Assembly: GCA_951812995.1 (NCBI GenBank)
Contig: CATOTD010000001.1
Span: 186,001-250,000 of the forward strand
DNA length: 64,000 nt
Reading direction: 5' to 3'
DNA from: an uncultured Gammaproteobacteria bacterium
GTDB lineage: Bacteria > Pseudomonadota > Gammaproteobacteria > Eutrophobiales > Eutrophobiaceae
Part shown: positions 29,442-38,552 of the stretch, piece by piece
How the letters are laid out: each line of letters begins with the position of its first letter
Numbering within the stretch: position 1 is the first letter of the stretch
Made by a program: the position numbers and the translations under genes
The notes under the pieces: model-generated
What the model saw: the letters and a program-made list of their open reading frames with translations, nothing else
What the model was told of the DNA's origin: nothing
The model's database searches: none

Positions 29442-30169
29442 TTTGTTTTCTGCTGAAATTGTTGCAGCACCGTATTAATGACAAAAGCAACCAACAACAA
29501 CATAAACCCCAGAGCCAGTGCAAACTCAAAATCGCCTTTACTGGTTTCTAATGCTATCGCTGTTGTCATAGTGCGCGTGTAGCCATCAATATTGCCGCCC
29601 AGCATCATGGCAATACCCACCTCGCCAATCGCACGACCAAAACCAGTGACAACAGCAGCAATTAAAGCAAAGCGGACTTCGCTCATATAAATAAGGATTC
29701 TCTGGAAATAATTTGCACCGAGTGATGCGCAAGTCCTTGCCAATCGCGGATCGGCACTGTTAACAGCAGCAATGCTTAAATTCCATATAACCGGAATAAT
29801 CAAAATACATTGACCAATAATGATGGCCGCTCGCGTATACAACAATCCCATGTCGCCTAATAAGCCCTGACGGTTCATCACACCGTACAGCAACAGACCG
29901 ACGACAACGGTTGGTAGAGCCATTAATGTATTCAAGCAAGCCTGTAAGAAATGCTTGCCTTTAAAATCATGCAGTGCGACAACAACGCCTAAAGGCAGGC
30001 TTATCAATGTTGCAATCAGAACTGCAATCAAAGATACATACAACGAAGTCCAGACAACATAAAATAAGGTGCTGTCAAAATTAAAAATAAGATTGAGAGA
30101 GGAAATTGCCGCACCCATAAAAAAACTTCGGGGAGCATCATCTGCATGATCCGCTACTATCGTTTCCAT
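29438..30169 (-). CDS. tupB: Tungstate-type ABC transporter permease
   Basis: An inner-membrane permease of about 243 aa. Hydrophobic helices include LFYVVWTSLYVSLIAVLIAT and NTLMALPTVVVGLLLYGVMN. The ATPase-contact loop is ALIAAVVTGFGRAIGEVGIA (the EAA-like GFGRAIGEVG is typical of TupB). The frame is open to an ATG inside the IS-C1 end (30229). I take ATG 30169 (METIVADHADD) because GGAAA lies upstream; ATG 30118 (MGAAISSLNLIF) is also possible. Codons above 30169 encode the severed TupA tail in the same frame. Confidence 0.85.
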   Translation of the reverse strand: METIVADHADDAPRSFFMGAAISSLNLIFNFDSTLFYVVWTSLYVSLIAVLIATLISLPLGVVVALHDFKGKHFLQACLNTLMALPTVVVGLLLYGVMNRQGLLGDMGLLYTRAAIIIGQCILIIPVIWNLSIAAVNSADPRLARTCASLGANYFQRILIYMSEVRFALIAAVVTGFGRAIGEVGIAMMLGGNIDGYTRTMTTAIALETSKGDFEFALALGFMLLLVAFVINTVLQQFQQKTK

Positions 30170-30222
30170 TACAGTCGTTTCCGGGAAAAATAATTGCTCA
30201 TCAAATAATTGATAATTGCTAA
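30170..30222 (-). pseudogene. tupA: Severed 3' tail of tupA
   Basis: The minus strand reads SNYQLFDEQLFFPETTV before the tupB start. Binding proteins of the TupA family end in a similar '..NY...G.QLFFP..' pattern (from memory). Joining it to the tupA 5' part at 62884 across the 4-bp IS target restores an uninterrupted reading ...KAQAIISNYQLFDEQ. No stop codon separates this tail from tupB. Confidence 0.7.
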
Positions 30223-31406
30223 GGAACATCTGATTAATTAAGGATTTTCAAGCAAGTGGGCATCACTGTGCTCGATAGTAGCGAGCATTGAACGTCTTGC
30301 TCATTACGCTCTTTCATTTCTCTTGTCCCGACCTACTGGTTTTCAGCTATCGCCCCTATTCCAGGCGTACTAAGCCACTGATAGCCGTAATAATTGTTTC
30401 TTTGATAGCATAAGATTAATCAGGGCACAGTGGGCAAACAGGTGGTTCGCATTCTTGCCTGGCCCTTTGAATCTGACTTTGGTAAATCCATATTGTCGCT
30501 GCATGATATGAAAAACATGCTCAACCTTGGCACGGACTTTGGATTTGTGCCGGTTTTTAGCCTTGTCCTGTTCGGTCAGTTTGCGGTGACGTGAGCCTTT
30601 GACCTGGGTGTAGTCTTTTACCTTGGGGTCATTATCCTTGAGTACGGATTGCTGACCCGCATAGGCACTATCTCCCCAAAGACGGGTCTCTTCTCCATGC
30701 AGTAGGTCTCCAAGTACCTGTGAGTCGTGGACATGGGCTGGTGTGGCAACAACAGAGTGTATCAGTTTGGTTTTGCTATCCACACCGATGTGTGCCTTCA
30801 TGCCAAAGTACCATGGCTTGCCTTGTTTGGTCTGATGCCTATCAGGGTCACGGGTGTTGCTTTTGTTCTTGGTGGCGGTAGGCGCATTGATGATGGTCGC
30901 ATCAACAATAGTGCCTTTGGATACTTTCATGCCGTTTTCCTCCAGATAGACGGCAACAGCATCAAACAGGGCAACTCCGAGGTTGTTCTCCTCCAGCAGA
31001 TGACGGAATTTACAGAGGGTGGTTGCATCTGGCACGGGTTCCTGACCTAAGTCTATCTGGGCAAAGCACCGCATGGCAGGTGTGTCATATAAAGCCGCTT
31101 CTGTGGCAGGATCAGATAAGGCAAACCAGTGTTGCAGGAAGTCAATTCTCAGCATGCGTTCCAGGCCCACCGGACGGCGACCAGCACCCCGGGGGTTGGG
31201 GTAATGAGGCTCAATTACTGCAGTCAGCGTTTTCCAGGGAATGAGCTGATTCATCTCTTCGAGAAATATCTCTTTGCGTGTCTGCTTGCGGTATTTCTCG
31301 AATCCAGATACTGCCAGGCTTTTTTGTTGCATCTTTTGACCCTCCACTTAAAACATTGCGGTATTATCGCATATTATGGCAAATTATGGCATTAATCAGA
31401 GGTTCC
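30223..31406 (-). mobile_element. IS-C1, IS5-family element, apparently intact
   Basis: 1184 bp with inverted ends GGAACATCTGATTAAT and (inward) GGAACCTCTGATTAAT. It is flanked on both sides by CTAA (30219-30222 and 31407-31410), the YTAR-type target duplication of IS5. It encodes one full-length transposase. The second copy, IS-C2 (61786-62883), is in the same orientation and shortened by deletions. Confidence 0.93.
30370..31332 (-). CDS. IS5-family transposase (IS-C1)
   Basis: A 320-aa DDE transposase and the only IS gene in the window without visible damage. ATG 31332 (MQQKSLAVSGFEKYRKQTRK) follows a GGAGGG Shine-Dalgarno. Catalytic Asp in GTIVDATIINAPTATKN, second Asp in ETRLWGDSAYAGQQ, Glu in KVRAKVEHVFHIMQRQYGFT. 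The N-terminal region has [20 protein letters not shown] as in IS5. It could supply transposase in trans to IS-C2. Confidence 0.93.
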   Translation of the reverse strand: MQQKSLAVSGFEKYRKQTRKEIFLEEMNQLIPWKTLTAVIEPHYPNPRGAGRRPVGLERMLRIDFLQHWFALSDPATEAALYDTPAMRCFAQIDLGQEPVPDATTLCKFRHLLEENNLGVALFDAVAVYLEENGMKVSKGTIVDATIINAPTATKNKSNTRDPDRHQTKQGKPWYFGMKAHIGVDSKTKLIHSVVATPAHVHDSQVLGDLLHGEETRLWGDSAYAGQQSVLKDNDPKVKDYTQVKGSRHRKLTEQDKAKNRHKSKVRAKVEHVFHIMQRQYGFTKVRFKGPGKNANHLFAHCALINLMLSKKQLLRLSVA

Positions 31407-31410
31407 CTAA

Positions 31411-31510
31411 TTATCAAACATACATATCTTGCCCTGATTTATCACAATCCGGCAACCCAATTTACACTGAAAAACCCAGTGCCGGACAGCGGCACCTTGC
31501 AGGAAAATTG
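31411..31510 (+). pseudogene. Unassigned coding-like fragment between IS-C1 and IS-A3
   Basis: One plus-strand frame is open across the whole 100 bp and reads TYLALIYHNPATQFTLKNPV then PDSGTLQENW. It looks protein-like, but I cannot assign a family, and both ends are cut by insertion sequences. Antisense frames are also partly open, so coding status is uncertain. Confidence 0.25.
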
Positions 31511-31565
31511 GTAGTGTCAATAATCTTTCGCACTTTCTGATTTGGCTTTCCCTTAAATCTGCTTG

Positions 31566-32776
31566 TTACGCTACCTGAAAATCCTTTTCTTTATCCATCT
31601 CTTGGAGCAAATCCATGTTCAGATATGTCCGCGTTCCCCACTAGCTCCCCGCGATGTGTCTAAGCCTTGCCGCACAAAGCATCAACGCCGAGTTGCCATC
31701 CGGGAATGCACACACTACTCGTGTTCGCCGCCTGATTTCTCGGATGATCCGCTCCAAAGGATTGTTAGTCCGAATGCGAATCCAGTGCTCTGCCAGAAAC
31801 CGATAATACGTCAGGGTCTCTTCCATGCACTACCCAGCCAATCCGCTACACTCGATAACTTCATGTCCCTGAGTTTCTTCTCGACCTCCGTGACCTTATG
31901 CCTGGCTGATTCCAGATATTCAGATGCATGGATAGCCTGCAACATGCGAGAGACTTCTTTGACACGACCACGAGGCATATGATTGAAGACGTTGCGGTAG
32001 AAGTGCACAATACAACGCTACCACTTAGCTTCAGGGTAGAAGTCACCGATCGACTCCTTGCGCCCAAGACAGGCATCACTGAGCACCAACCTGATGCCCT
32101 TGAGACCGCGTGCCTTTAAATGACGCAGGAATCCTGACCATCCCACCTTATCCTCCTTAGTACCTTCAACAATCCCTAGAATGCGGTGGTAGCCATCGTC
32201 CCCAACACCTATGGCGACTAGAACAGAAACGTTCTTCACTGCACCGCCCCAACTGCGTTTGAGCACAACACCGTCCAGGTATACATAAGGGAAATCACCC
32301 TCTATGGGGCGATTACGCCACTCTTCAATCTGCCCATAGATACGCTGGTTGAGCTTTGAAATAGTCCCTGAGCTAACACGGGTACCCCACAATGCTGCGG
32401 TGACATCCTCCACCCGTCGGACCGATACGCCAGCCAGATACATCTCGGTCAGTGCCTCTTCGACAGACGCTACACGGTGCCGATAGCGCTCTATGATCGC
32501 CATCTCAAAGGTCTGCTTGCGTAGCTTCGGCATCTTTAACTCAAGCTCTCCGGCCCTGGTGTGGCGCTTCCTGGTGTAGCTGCCAGACCGGTCGTCTTTG
32601 CGCGTCTCAGTGCGTGCATATCGATCAGCACCCACCAGCGCCTCAGCCTCAACGTCCAGAATCTGGTTAAGGGTGTCTTCCACAGTCTTCAGTACCACTT
32701 TGTTGAGATGGCCCTGCAGTTCCTGTTCATCAATAGGGACTACATTGTTCAAGTGCTTGTTTGTATCATCGCTCAT
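31566..32776 (-). pseudogene. IS-A3 transposase, frameshifted
   Basis: ATG 32776 (MSDDTNKHLNNVVPIDEQEL). The frame is intact through KESIGDFYPEAKW, where TAG replaces the Gln codon seen in the other copies. The frameshift after SAWKRP and the TAG after HIAGS recur. It is the best preserved IS-A copy in the N-terminal two-thirds. Confidence 0.82.
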
Positions 32777-32786
32777 GGCGGTTCTT

Positions 32787-34171
32787 GAGCTATTGTCAAA
32801 AGTAGTGTCTGACAAGTTAATCATGCGGTTGCCTTGTCGTTCTCAGTTACTTCGATTCCATCTTTAGGCTTCACGCCTCCAATCACCTTGGCCAGGTGTC
32901 TGAAGCCTCGCAGTTTGCGCCAGGAATCTTCTGCGCATAATCCCATCTTGTAGATCATCGTCAGCATCGTTATTCGTGTGATACAACCTTTCGCTTGCCG
33001 TGTCCTGTGCCGGATTGTGGCAAAACTCGACGGGGTGACATTCGTTGTCCTGATGTGGCTCCAGTGCTCTGCTGGAAAGTCATAAAATGCCAGCAACGCA
33101 TCACGGTCTTTCGATAAGCATGGCCACTGCCTTCGGATACTTCGCCCCAAAACGTTCCTCAAATGCATCAAATGCCTTCTCTGCATCAGTGCGCCCCTCT
33201 GCCATCCAAATGTCATGTAGCCCTTGTTTCGCTTTCTCCTGGACAGACTTCGGCAGATAGTTCAGTACATTACCGGTCTTATGCATCCAGTAGCGTTGTG
33301 CTGTTGTCTCAGGATAGACTTCTTCCAATGCTACCCAGAATCCCAGAGCACCGTCGCCAATCGCCAGCTTCGGTGGTTGGTTTAAACCTCGCTGTTTCAA
33401 CGACAACAAGACTTCTCACCAGCTCTGCTTCGATTCCCTGACACCATCCTTAATTGCCAGGAAGTGCTTCTGACCGCGGCTGTTCACGCCAATGATGACC
33501 AGACAACACAATCAACCATCGTCACCTCGAAGACCACTGTAGATGCCATCAGCCCAGATATAGACCCATTCGTCAGTCACTGAACGTGTACTCCAGGTTT
33601 TGTACTCTGATTCCCACTGACGTTTCAGGCGACCAACTGCATTGGCGGATAAGCCCTTGGCATCAGGCCCGACAATCACTTCCAGGGCGCTCTGCATCTG
33701 ACCACTCGAAACACCCTGCAAATAAAGCCAGGGAATCGCCGCGTCCAGGGTCGCTGTACGCCGGATGTAAGGAGGCACTATTAACGATTGGAAGCTCTCA
33801 GGCTCGCCTTCTCGGCTACGGATCTTTGGCACCGACACTGGTACTTTGCCAACACCGGTCAATACTTCTCGTTCTGGGTGATAGCCATTGCGCACAACAC
33901 GCTGTCTGCCTTCACTCGTTTTCTGATTATCAAAACTTGCCATCAACTCGGCCAACTCCGCCTGAATCGCTTCTGTTATCAGCTGTTTGGCACCGCTACG
34001 TAGCAATTCAGTCAACGGGTCAATATCCTCTGGTGTACCCAGATTAATCACAGTATCTTTTGTCATGTGTGGCGTGCTCCTCTTGTTACTTTCGATTGCT
34101 AGACAAAACCGATTCCAGCAAGGCACGCCGCATACTTCAACCTCTTCAGACACCAGGTTCGGTTATAACTC
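32787..34171 (-). mobile_element. IS-B3, nested in IS-A3
   Basis: A 1385-bp element, nearly identical to IS-B2 but inserted at a different IS-A position with its own 9-bp duplication, so it is an independent transposition. Confidence 0.9.
32821..34066 (-). pseudogene. IS256-family transposase (IS-B3), broken
   Basis: ATG 34066 (MTKDTVINLGTPEDIDPLTE). The TGA after SGLRGDDG, the TGA after SKQSW and the extra base in the GTGGCCATGC context are the same as in IS-B2. The C-terminal segment AEHWSHIRTTNVTPSSFATI is present in another frame. Confidence 0.88.
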
Positions 34172-34340
34172 GCGGTTCTTCTCCTAGTCAAATAAATGGT
34201 TTGGTCACTTTTTATTTAACCAGATAAAGGGGAGCCGCCTCTTCAAATTTGCGAAAGATAATTTACGTTATCTTCTGTTATGGCAGGTAACTTTTGTGAC
34301 GGGTCGGCGAGAATTGTTTACATGAGTTTATATTTGTTTA

Positions 34341-35018
34341 GGGTCTTAGGAAATTAAGCATCTGCTGATAGGTGCTAAGCTAATGATTTATAAAAACAGG
34401 TATTACCGCAGTTCCCAAATCACAGAGCGACATTTTCGCCCGCTGATTCGCTATTTTTCGCTTGATTTGTCGGCTTCGGATACCGCTCGGTTGATCCACA
34501 TTAGTGTTCGCTCTGTGAACACGATTTACATCAAATTGCGCCAACGCTTGGTTGGAAGAATGCGAACAGCATGCTCCCGTTAGTGACCACATTGCAGTCG
34601 ATGAATCGTACTTTGGCCTGTTCAAACGCAACGGCTGGGTATCGACAAAAAATTATACCAGATATGCAAAAACGCACGCTACAAAGGCTTATACGAGGCA
34701 AGGTAGGTATGGATAGCGTCATTCATGCGGATGACGCAACTATCATGGCTTGGTTGATGTGGGCTATGCCAAGCATTTTAGGGTTGAACATGGCAACAAT
34801 GAGTTCGCCAATGACCAATCCCATAGCAACGGGATTGAGTCCTTTTGGGCCTACGCCAAATTGAGGCTGAGCAAGATAAAGGGCATTCAAAAACATATGT
34901 TTTACTACCATCTAAAGAAACCGAATTTCGGTTTAATCATCGTCGTGATAACCTCTACCCCGTCTTACTGAAACTGCTTCGTGAGAAGCCTATTTGATGG
35001 CTTGACTTCCTAAGACCC
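34341..35018 (+). mobile_element. IS-F, IS1595-type (IS1016-like) relic
   Basis: Inverted ends GGGTCTTAGGAA at 34341 and TTCCTAAGACCC at 35018, with flanks TTTGTTTA and TTGTTTAT consistent with an 8-bp target duplication. About 680 bp, typical of short IS1595/IS1016 elements. The transposase is broken. Confidence 0.8.
34383..34997 (+). pseudogene. IS1595/ISXO2-like transposase relic
   Basis: First frame MIYKNRYYRSSQITERHFRP with an HTH-like NTIYIKLRQRLV, then a frameshift. The DDE domain shows AVDESYFGLFKRNGW, an internal deletion, DSVIHADDA, GLVDVGYAKHFRVEHGNNEF, SHSNGIESFWAYAKLRLSKI and a final LLKLLREKPI in a third frame. Several lesions; inactive. Confidence 0.8.
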
Positions 35019-35031
35019 TTGTTTATACCAG
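35019..35031. other. Target-duplication spacer
   Basis: A few bases between IS-F and the inverted-repeat element, including the right-hand target duplication of IS-F. Confidence 0.4.
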
Positions 35032-35409
35032 GAAAAATAAAAACAGGCGGTCAAGTACCATGTTACCTGGTGTCCGAGGCCTCCAGTGCTGGATCAAATG
35101 AGACGGTTTACCGAAATGAAGATAATGAGAAATTTTTCAATCGTGTCGATTTTTTACTGGTGGCACCGACTCAATTTACAATATATTTCAAAACCAAAAA
35201 TATGAGAAACATATTCATAGCTGTATTGATGCGTACTAAAACTTTAACTTCTGTTAAGGTTTTATCCATCGCATCAAAATTACTTGCCGCTTCTTTGGCT
35301 TCGTCTTCTGGCGCACCAGCATGAACGAGTGCACGATAATAATGATGTTCCAGTCATGGGCTAATTATAACATCAATCTTGGGCACTTGACCGCCTGCTT
35401 TTATTTTTC
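35032..35409. repeat. 378-bp element bounded by 28-bp inverted repeats
   Basis: The left arm GAAAAATAAAAACAGGCGGT continues CAAGTACC. The right arm, read inward from 35409, is GAAAAATAAAAGCAGGCGGT continuing CAAGTGCC. That is 26 of 28 identical. The enclosed 320 bp hold only a C-terminal coding scrap. It could be a MITE-like foldback element or two ends of a deleted transposon. No clear target duplication is visible. Confidence 0.5.
35171..35353 (-). pseudogene. C-terminal coding scrap, coiled-coil plus membrane helix
   Basis: The minus-strand frame reads HAGAPEDEAKEAASNFDAMD, then TEVKVLVRINTAMNMFLIFL and LVLKYIVN with TGA at 35171-35173. Helix plus terminal membrane segment is reminiscent of small DUF1640-like proteins. 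No start codon with a ribosome binding site; an upstream in-frame stop precedes it. Probably a gene remnant. Confidence 0.3.
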
Positions 35410-35696
35410 TGTCATATCTCATAAGACTTGAAAAACCGCCCTGTATTGCGGCACTATGCGGGGTTGAGGTGCCGGCCTCCTAAAAGAGATGCTCGTGTAT
35501 TTTGGTTTGCAGTGATGGTATGAGATAGTTTGCGCGCGGCAACGCCATTGGTGCAAGCCACTACGTCAAGAAAATTGATAACTATCAGTGCATACAGAAA
35601 CTTGCGAACGGCTCATGTGCAATATTACGATATATTATGAATTAACATATAATAAAAAGCATTTCAAGCGGTATGCAAATGCTTCATAATGATAAT
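35410..35696. other. Intergenic upstream of the VWA-FHA gene
   Basis: Non-coding. Should contain the promoter of the VWA-FHA gene; the last 60 bp before the start are AT-rich. No other gene seen. Confidence 0.4.
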
Positions 35697-37400
35697 ATGT
35701 TCAGAATAATTCTAAAAATTGTACTCATTGCGCTGTGCTCAAATAGTCATGCCGAGCTAGAATCGATAGAATCTTTACCTGCTGAAGTGGCTATTCTTGC
35801 CGAAACAATCGATACGTTTGATACCGATCCGTTGCCAACTGAAGCAGCACTGCCATTAAACAAGGACGTTGTATTAGTCCTTGATAATTCAGGCAGCATG
35901 AAAAAGAACGATCCTGATTTTCTGGTTAGCAAGGCCGTCCGGGAATTCATCAGTCAACAAGATGAAAATACGCAAGTCAGTATTGTCATATTTGATCAGG
36001 ATGTGCAACTGCCCATCTCCTTGATGGCCGCTTCAATCGCCAATCGTGAGACCATTCTCAATAGCCTAGATGCGATAAACTACAAAGGACTTTTTACGGA
36101 TAGTCCCGCGGGTATTGAACGCGCTATCTATGAACTGAAGAATAACGGCCGCGATACTGCGCAAAAATCCATCATTTTCATGACAGACGGCATCGTTGAT
36201 ACCGGCGCGGTCGATCGTGATCTGGAAAAATCCAGGTGGTTGCGTGAAGATTTAGCGGCCGATGCGGCGGATAACAAAATTAAAATCTTTGGCATTGCCT
36301 TCACCGACGGTGCAGATTTTCAACTAATCCAATCCATCGCCCAAAAAACATCCGGTGAGTATTATCGTGCGTTGGTAGCCAGTGATCTGCGAAATGTCTT
36401 CGAGAAAATCGATACTATCATCAACACACCACCAGAATCAGTGCCCGAGGTTGTTGCAACACCCCCGGTTGTTGAAGTAATACCGCCACCAATCGTGCAA
36501 CCCGCACCCGCGCCCATTATCGTTGAAGTGCCCGTGCAAACAATGGGGCCGGAAGAACGTATCCGTTCAATCATCATGATTGCAGCCGCCATCTTATTGG
36601 CTGTTACCCTGTTGGGTATTCTAATTTTACTCTGGCGGCGCAATAAACAGGACTTAAAGGCAAGTGGTGCGGCGGCCGAACAGGAGGAGGCTTATATCAA
36701 TGACTTACAAGGCAATACGAATAAAGAAACGCATAAGCTAGGTACCAAGCCGACCATGTTTGGTCGTGTGGTCGGCAAAGATACCGACCGGCTTGATTAT
36801 ATCGTGGTGAACGAAACCACTATCGGTCGGCGACACGCTTTAATTGAATATAAAGATTATTCATATTGGATTATTGATCAGGGCAGTATTAATGGTACGT
36901 TTGTTAATGGCGAAGCCGTACGGGATGAAGTGCGATTGAAACACGGCGATCGCATTAGATTGCACAAGTGTATTTTTGAATTCATCATGCCAGAACTGGA
37001 AGATAGCGGCATAACCACCATATCAAATACAGTAATAGCAGCAAATTCCCTTACTATGGAGGCAGCGCCTGATGCCGTCACAGAAATCCGCGTACACGAT
37101 GACGTTGGCGACACATCCGATCCGGATATAGATTTTAATTTAACTGCATCTGATCTTGTGGATGAATTATCAGATCCATCTAAACCCGAGCCGGGCAACG
37201 AAGAGACATTAATACCGACTGGCAATGAAGAAACAATCATCTCCAATACGTCAGACATGGATCACAATATTGCCAAACCAGAATTCATTTTAGATGAAGA
37301 TACAGACGCGGTAGAACCTGGAGATGAAACGATTGTGCTGGATCCTGGAGATGAGTCCAATATGCCCGATGACAACGACGACTTTGATATAAGCAAATGA
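35697..37400 (+). CDS. VWA- and FHA-domain membrane protein
   Basis: A protein of about 567 aa. ATG 35697 (MFRIILKIVLIALCSNSHAE) gives a signal peptide; an upstream ATG at 35673 is possible. The von Willebrand A domain has MIDAS DNSGSMKKND and MTDGIVDTGA. A Pro-rich stretch follows, then a membrane helix (SIIMIAAAILLAVTLLGILI). The cytoplasmic FHA domain contains TTIGRRHALIEYKDYSYWII and GSINGTFVNGEAV. The acidic C-terminal tail has three short repeats (GNEETLIP, GNEETIIS, GDETIVLD) that resemble FHA-binding phosphothreonine motifs. Function unknown; it may link periplasmic sensing to a Ser/Thr kinase (inference). Confidence 0.85.
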   Translation: MFRIILKIVLIALCSNSHAELESIESLPAEVAILAETIDTFDTDPLPTEAALPLNKDVVLVLDNSGSMKKNDPDFLVSKAVREFISQQDENTQVSIVIFDQDVQLPISLMAASIANRETILNSLDAINYKGLFTDSPAGIERAIYELKNNGRDTAQKSIIFMTDGIVDTGAVDRDLEKSRWLREDLAADAADNKIKIFGIAFTDGADFQLIQSIAQKTSGEYYRALVASDLRNVFEKIDTIINTPPESVPEVVATPPVVEVIPPPIVQPAPAPIIVEVPVQTMGPEERIRSIIMIAAAILLAVTLLGILILLWRRNKQDLKASGAAAEQEEAYINDLQGNTNKETHKLGTKPTMFGRVVGKDTDRLDYIVVNETTIGRRHALIEYKDYSYWIIDQGSINGTFVNGEAVRDEVRLKHGDRIRLHKCIFEFIMPELEDSGITTISNTVIAANSLTMEAAPDAVTEIRVHDDVGDTSDPDIDFNLTASDLVDELSDPSKPEPGNEETLIPTGNEETIISNTSDMDHNIAKPEFILDEDTDAVEPGDETIVLDPGDESNMPDDNDDFDISK

Positions 37401-37571
37401 CCTGCGCCGCGTCGTAATAAATAATCAACATAGATACACTCACACTATATTATGTCTGATTACTCATCATGATAGTCATTGAGAGTTTATTGTCTATTTT
37501 GGACATGCGTTGATAGTGTTTGAGGTCCAGCCATACAATTTCACACTATACGTTTAACACCAAGCTGATAT
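37401..37571. other. Intergenic upstream of birA
   Basis: Non-coding gap of 171 bp; presumed to hold the birA-coaX promoter. No operator resolved. Confidence 0.35.
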
Positions 37572-38552
37572 ATGCGTAAAGGACACGCCGCTTTGTTGGC
37601 CATAATCGCTGATGGCAACCTTCACTCAGGACAAGCACTTGCAGCCAGGTTGAATGTTTCCAGAGCCGCCATTTGGAAATCCATAAGACGGATTCAATCC
37701 CTCGGCCTTCCGATTGTCGCAATTCGAGGTACAGGTTATCAAACCCCGCATCAAATAGAGCTGTATTCTGCAAAAAAAATAAAAGCCTCATTAACGGCCA
37801 TTGCCAACAAATGCTGTACTGGCATTGATGTGTTGTTTGCAACAAAATCAACCCATTCCTATTTGTTAAAGCGACTGGATTCTGAACAGATCCATGGCAA
37901 TGTCGTGTTAGCAGAATATCAGTCACATGGCAGAGGTCGCCGCGGTAATCCATGGCTTTCACCGCTCGCCAGTGGCATCTGTGTCAGTGTGGCGTGGCGT
38001 TTTGAGGTCGCACCGAGTACACCAGGTCTGCTATCTTTATCTATCGGCGTTGCAACGGCTCGTACATTATCAGCATTGGGAATTGAGCGGGTTGGATTAA
38101 AATGGCCGAATGATATTGTCGTTAGCGATAAAAAATTGGGAGGCATATTACTTGAATTACGCGGTGAGGCCAGCGGCCCAATTGATGTCATTATCGGTAT
38201 TGGCATTAATTATGATTTGCCGGAAACGGCTATTGCAACTATAGACCAAGCTGTTATTGATGTATGTAGCCTGACAAAGAAGCGTTTATCCAGAAACAAA
38301 ATTGCAGCGATATTATTATCCAATGTATTTGCAGTACTCCAGGAATTGCAATCGGGTATAACCTCAGACCTAATAGATGAATGGCGGCGATATGATCGAT
38401 ATGTCGGGCGCAAGGCAAGACTGATATTACCGGGCATGGAAATAAAAGGCACCTTAAAAGGTATAGACAATCAGGGTTCACTATTAATGGATGTTGATGG
38501 GCAACTAACGCGCTATACCACGGGTGAGATTAGTCTCAGGCTGGAAGCATGA
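37572..38552 (+). CDS. birA: Biotin--protein ligase / biotin operon repressor
   Basis: A 326-aa protein with an N-terminal winged HTH (LHSGQALAARLNVSRAAIWK), so it can both repress biotin genes and attach biotin to BCCP. The catalytic loop is EYQSHGRGRRGNPWLSPLAS. LKWPNDIVVSDKKLGGILLE and the C-terminal GTLKGIDNQGSLLMDVDGQL (SH3-like) follow. It overlaps coaX by 4 bp, the common birA-coaX arrangement. Confidence 0.95.
   Translation: MRKGHAALLAIIADGNLHSGQALAARLNVSRAAIWKSIRRIQSLGLPIVAIRGTGYQTPHQIELYSAKKIKASLTAIANKCCTGIDVLFATKSTHSYLLKRLDSEQIHGNVVLAEYQSHGRGRRGNPWLSPLASGICVSVAWRFEVAPSTPGLLSLSIGVATARTLSALGIERVGLKWPNDIVVSDKKLGGILLELRGEASGPIDVIIGIGINYDLPETAIATIDQAVIDVCSLTKKRLSRNKIAAILLSNVFAVLQELQSGITSDLIDEWRRYDRYVGRKARLILPGMEIKGTLKGIDNQGSLLMDVDGQLTRYTTGEISLRLEA

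Larger units (their letters stand above)
31511..34272 (-). mobile_element. IS-A3 carrying nested IS-B3
   Basis: Left end GTAGTGTCAATAATCTTTCG at 31511 and right end ACGTTATC at 34272. IS-B3 (32787-34171) sits between the transposase start codon and the right end, flanked by a perfect 9-bp duplication GCGGTTCTT (32778-32786 and 34172-34180). The outer flanks of IS-A3 do not match each other. Confidence 0.87.
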
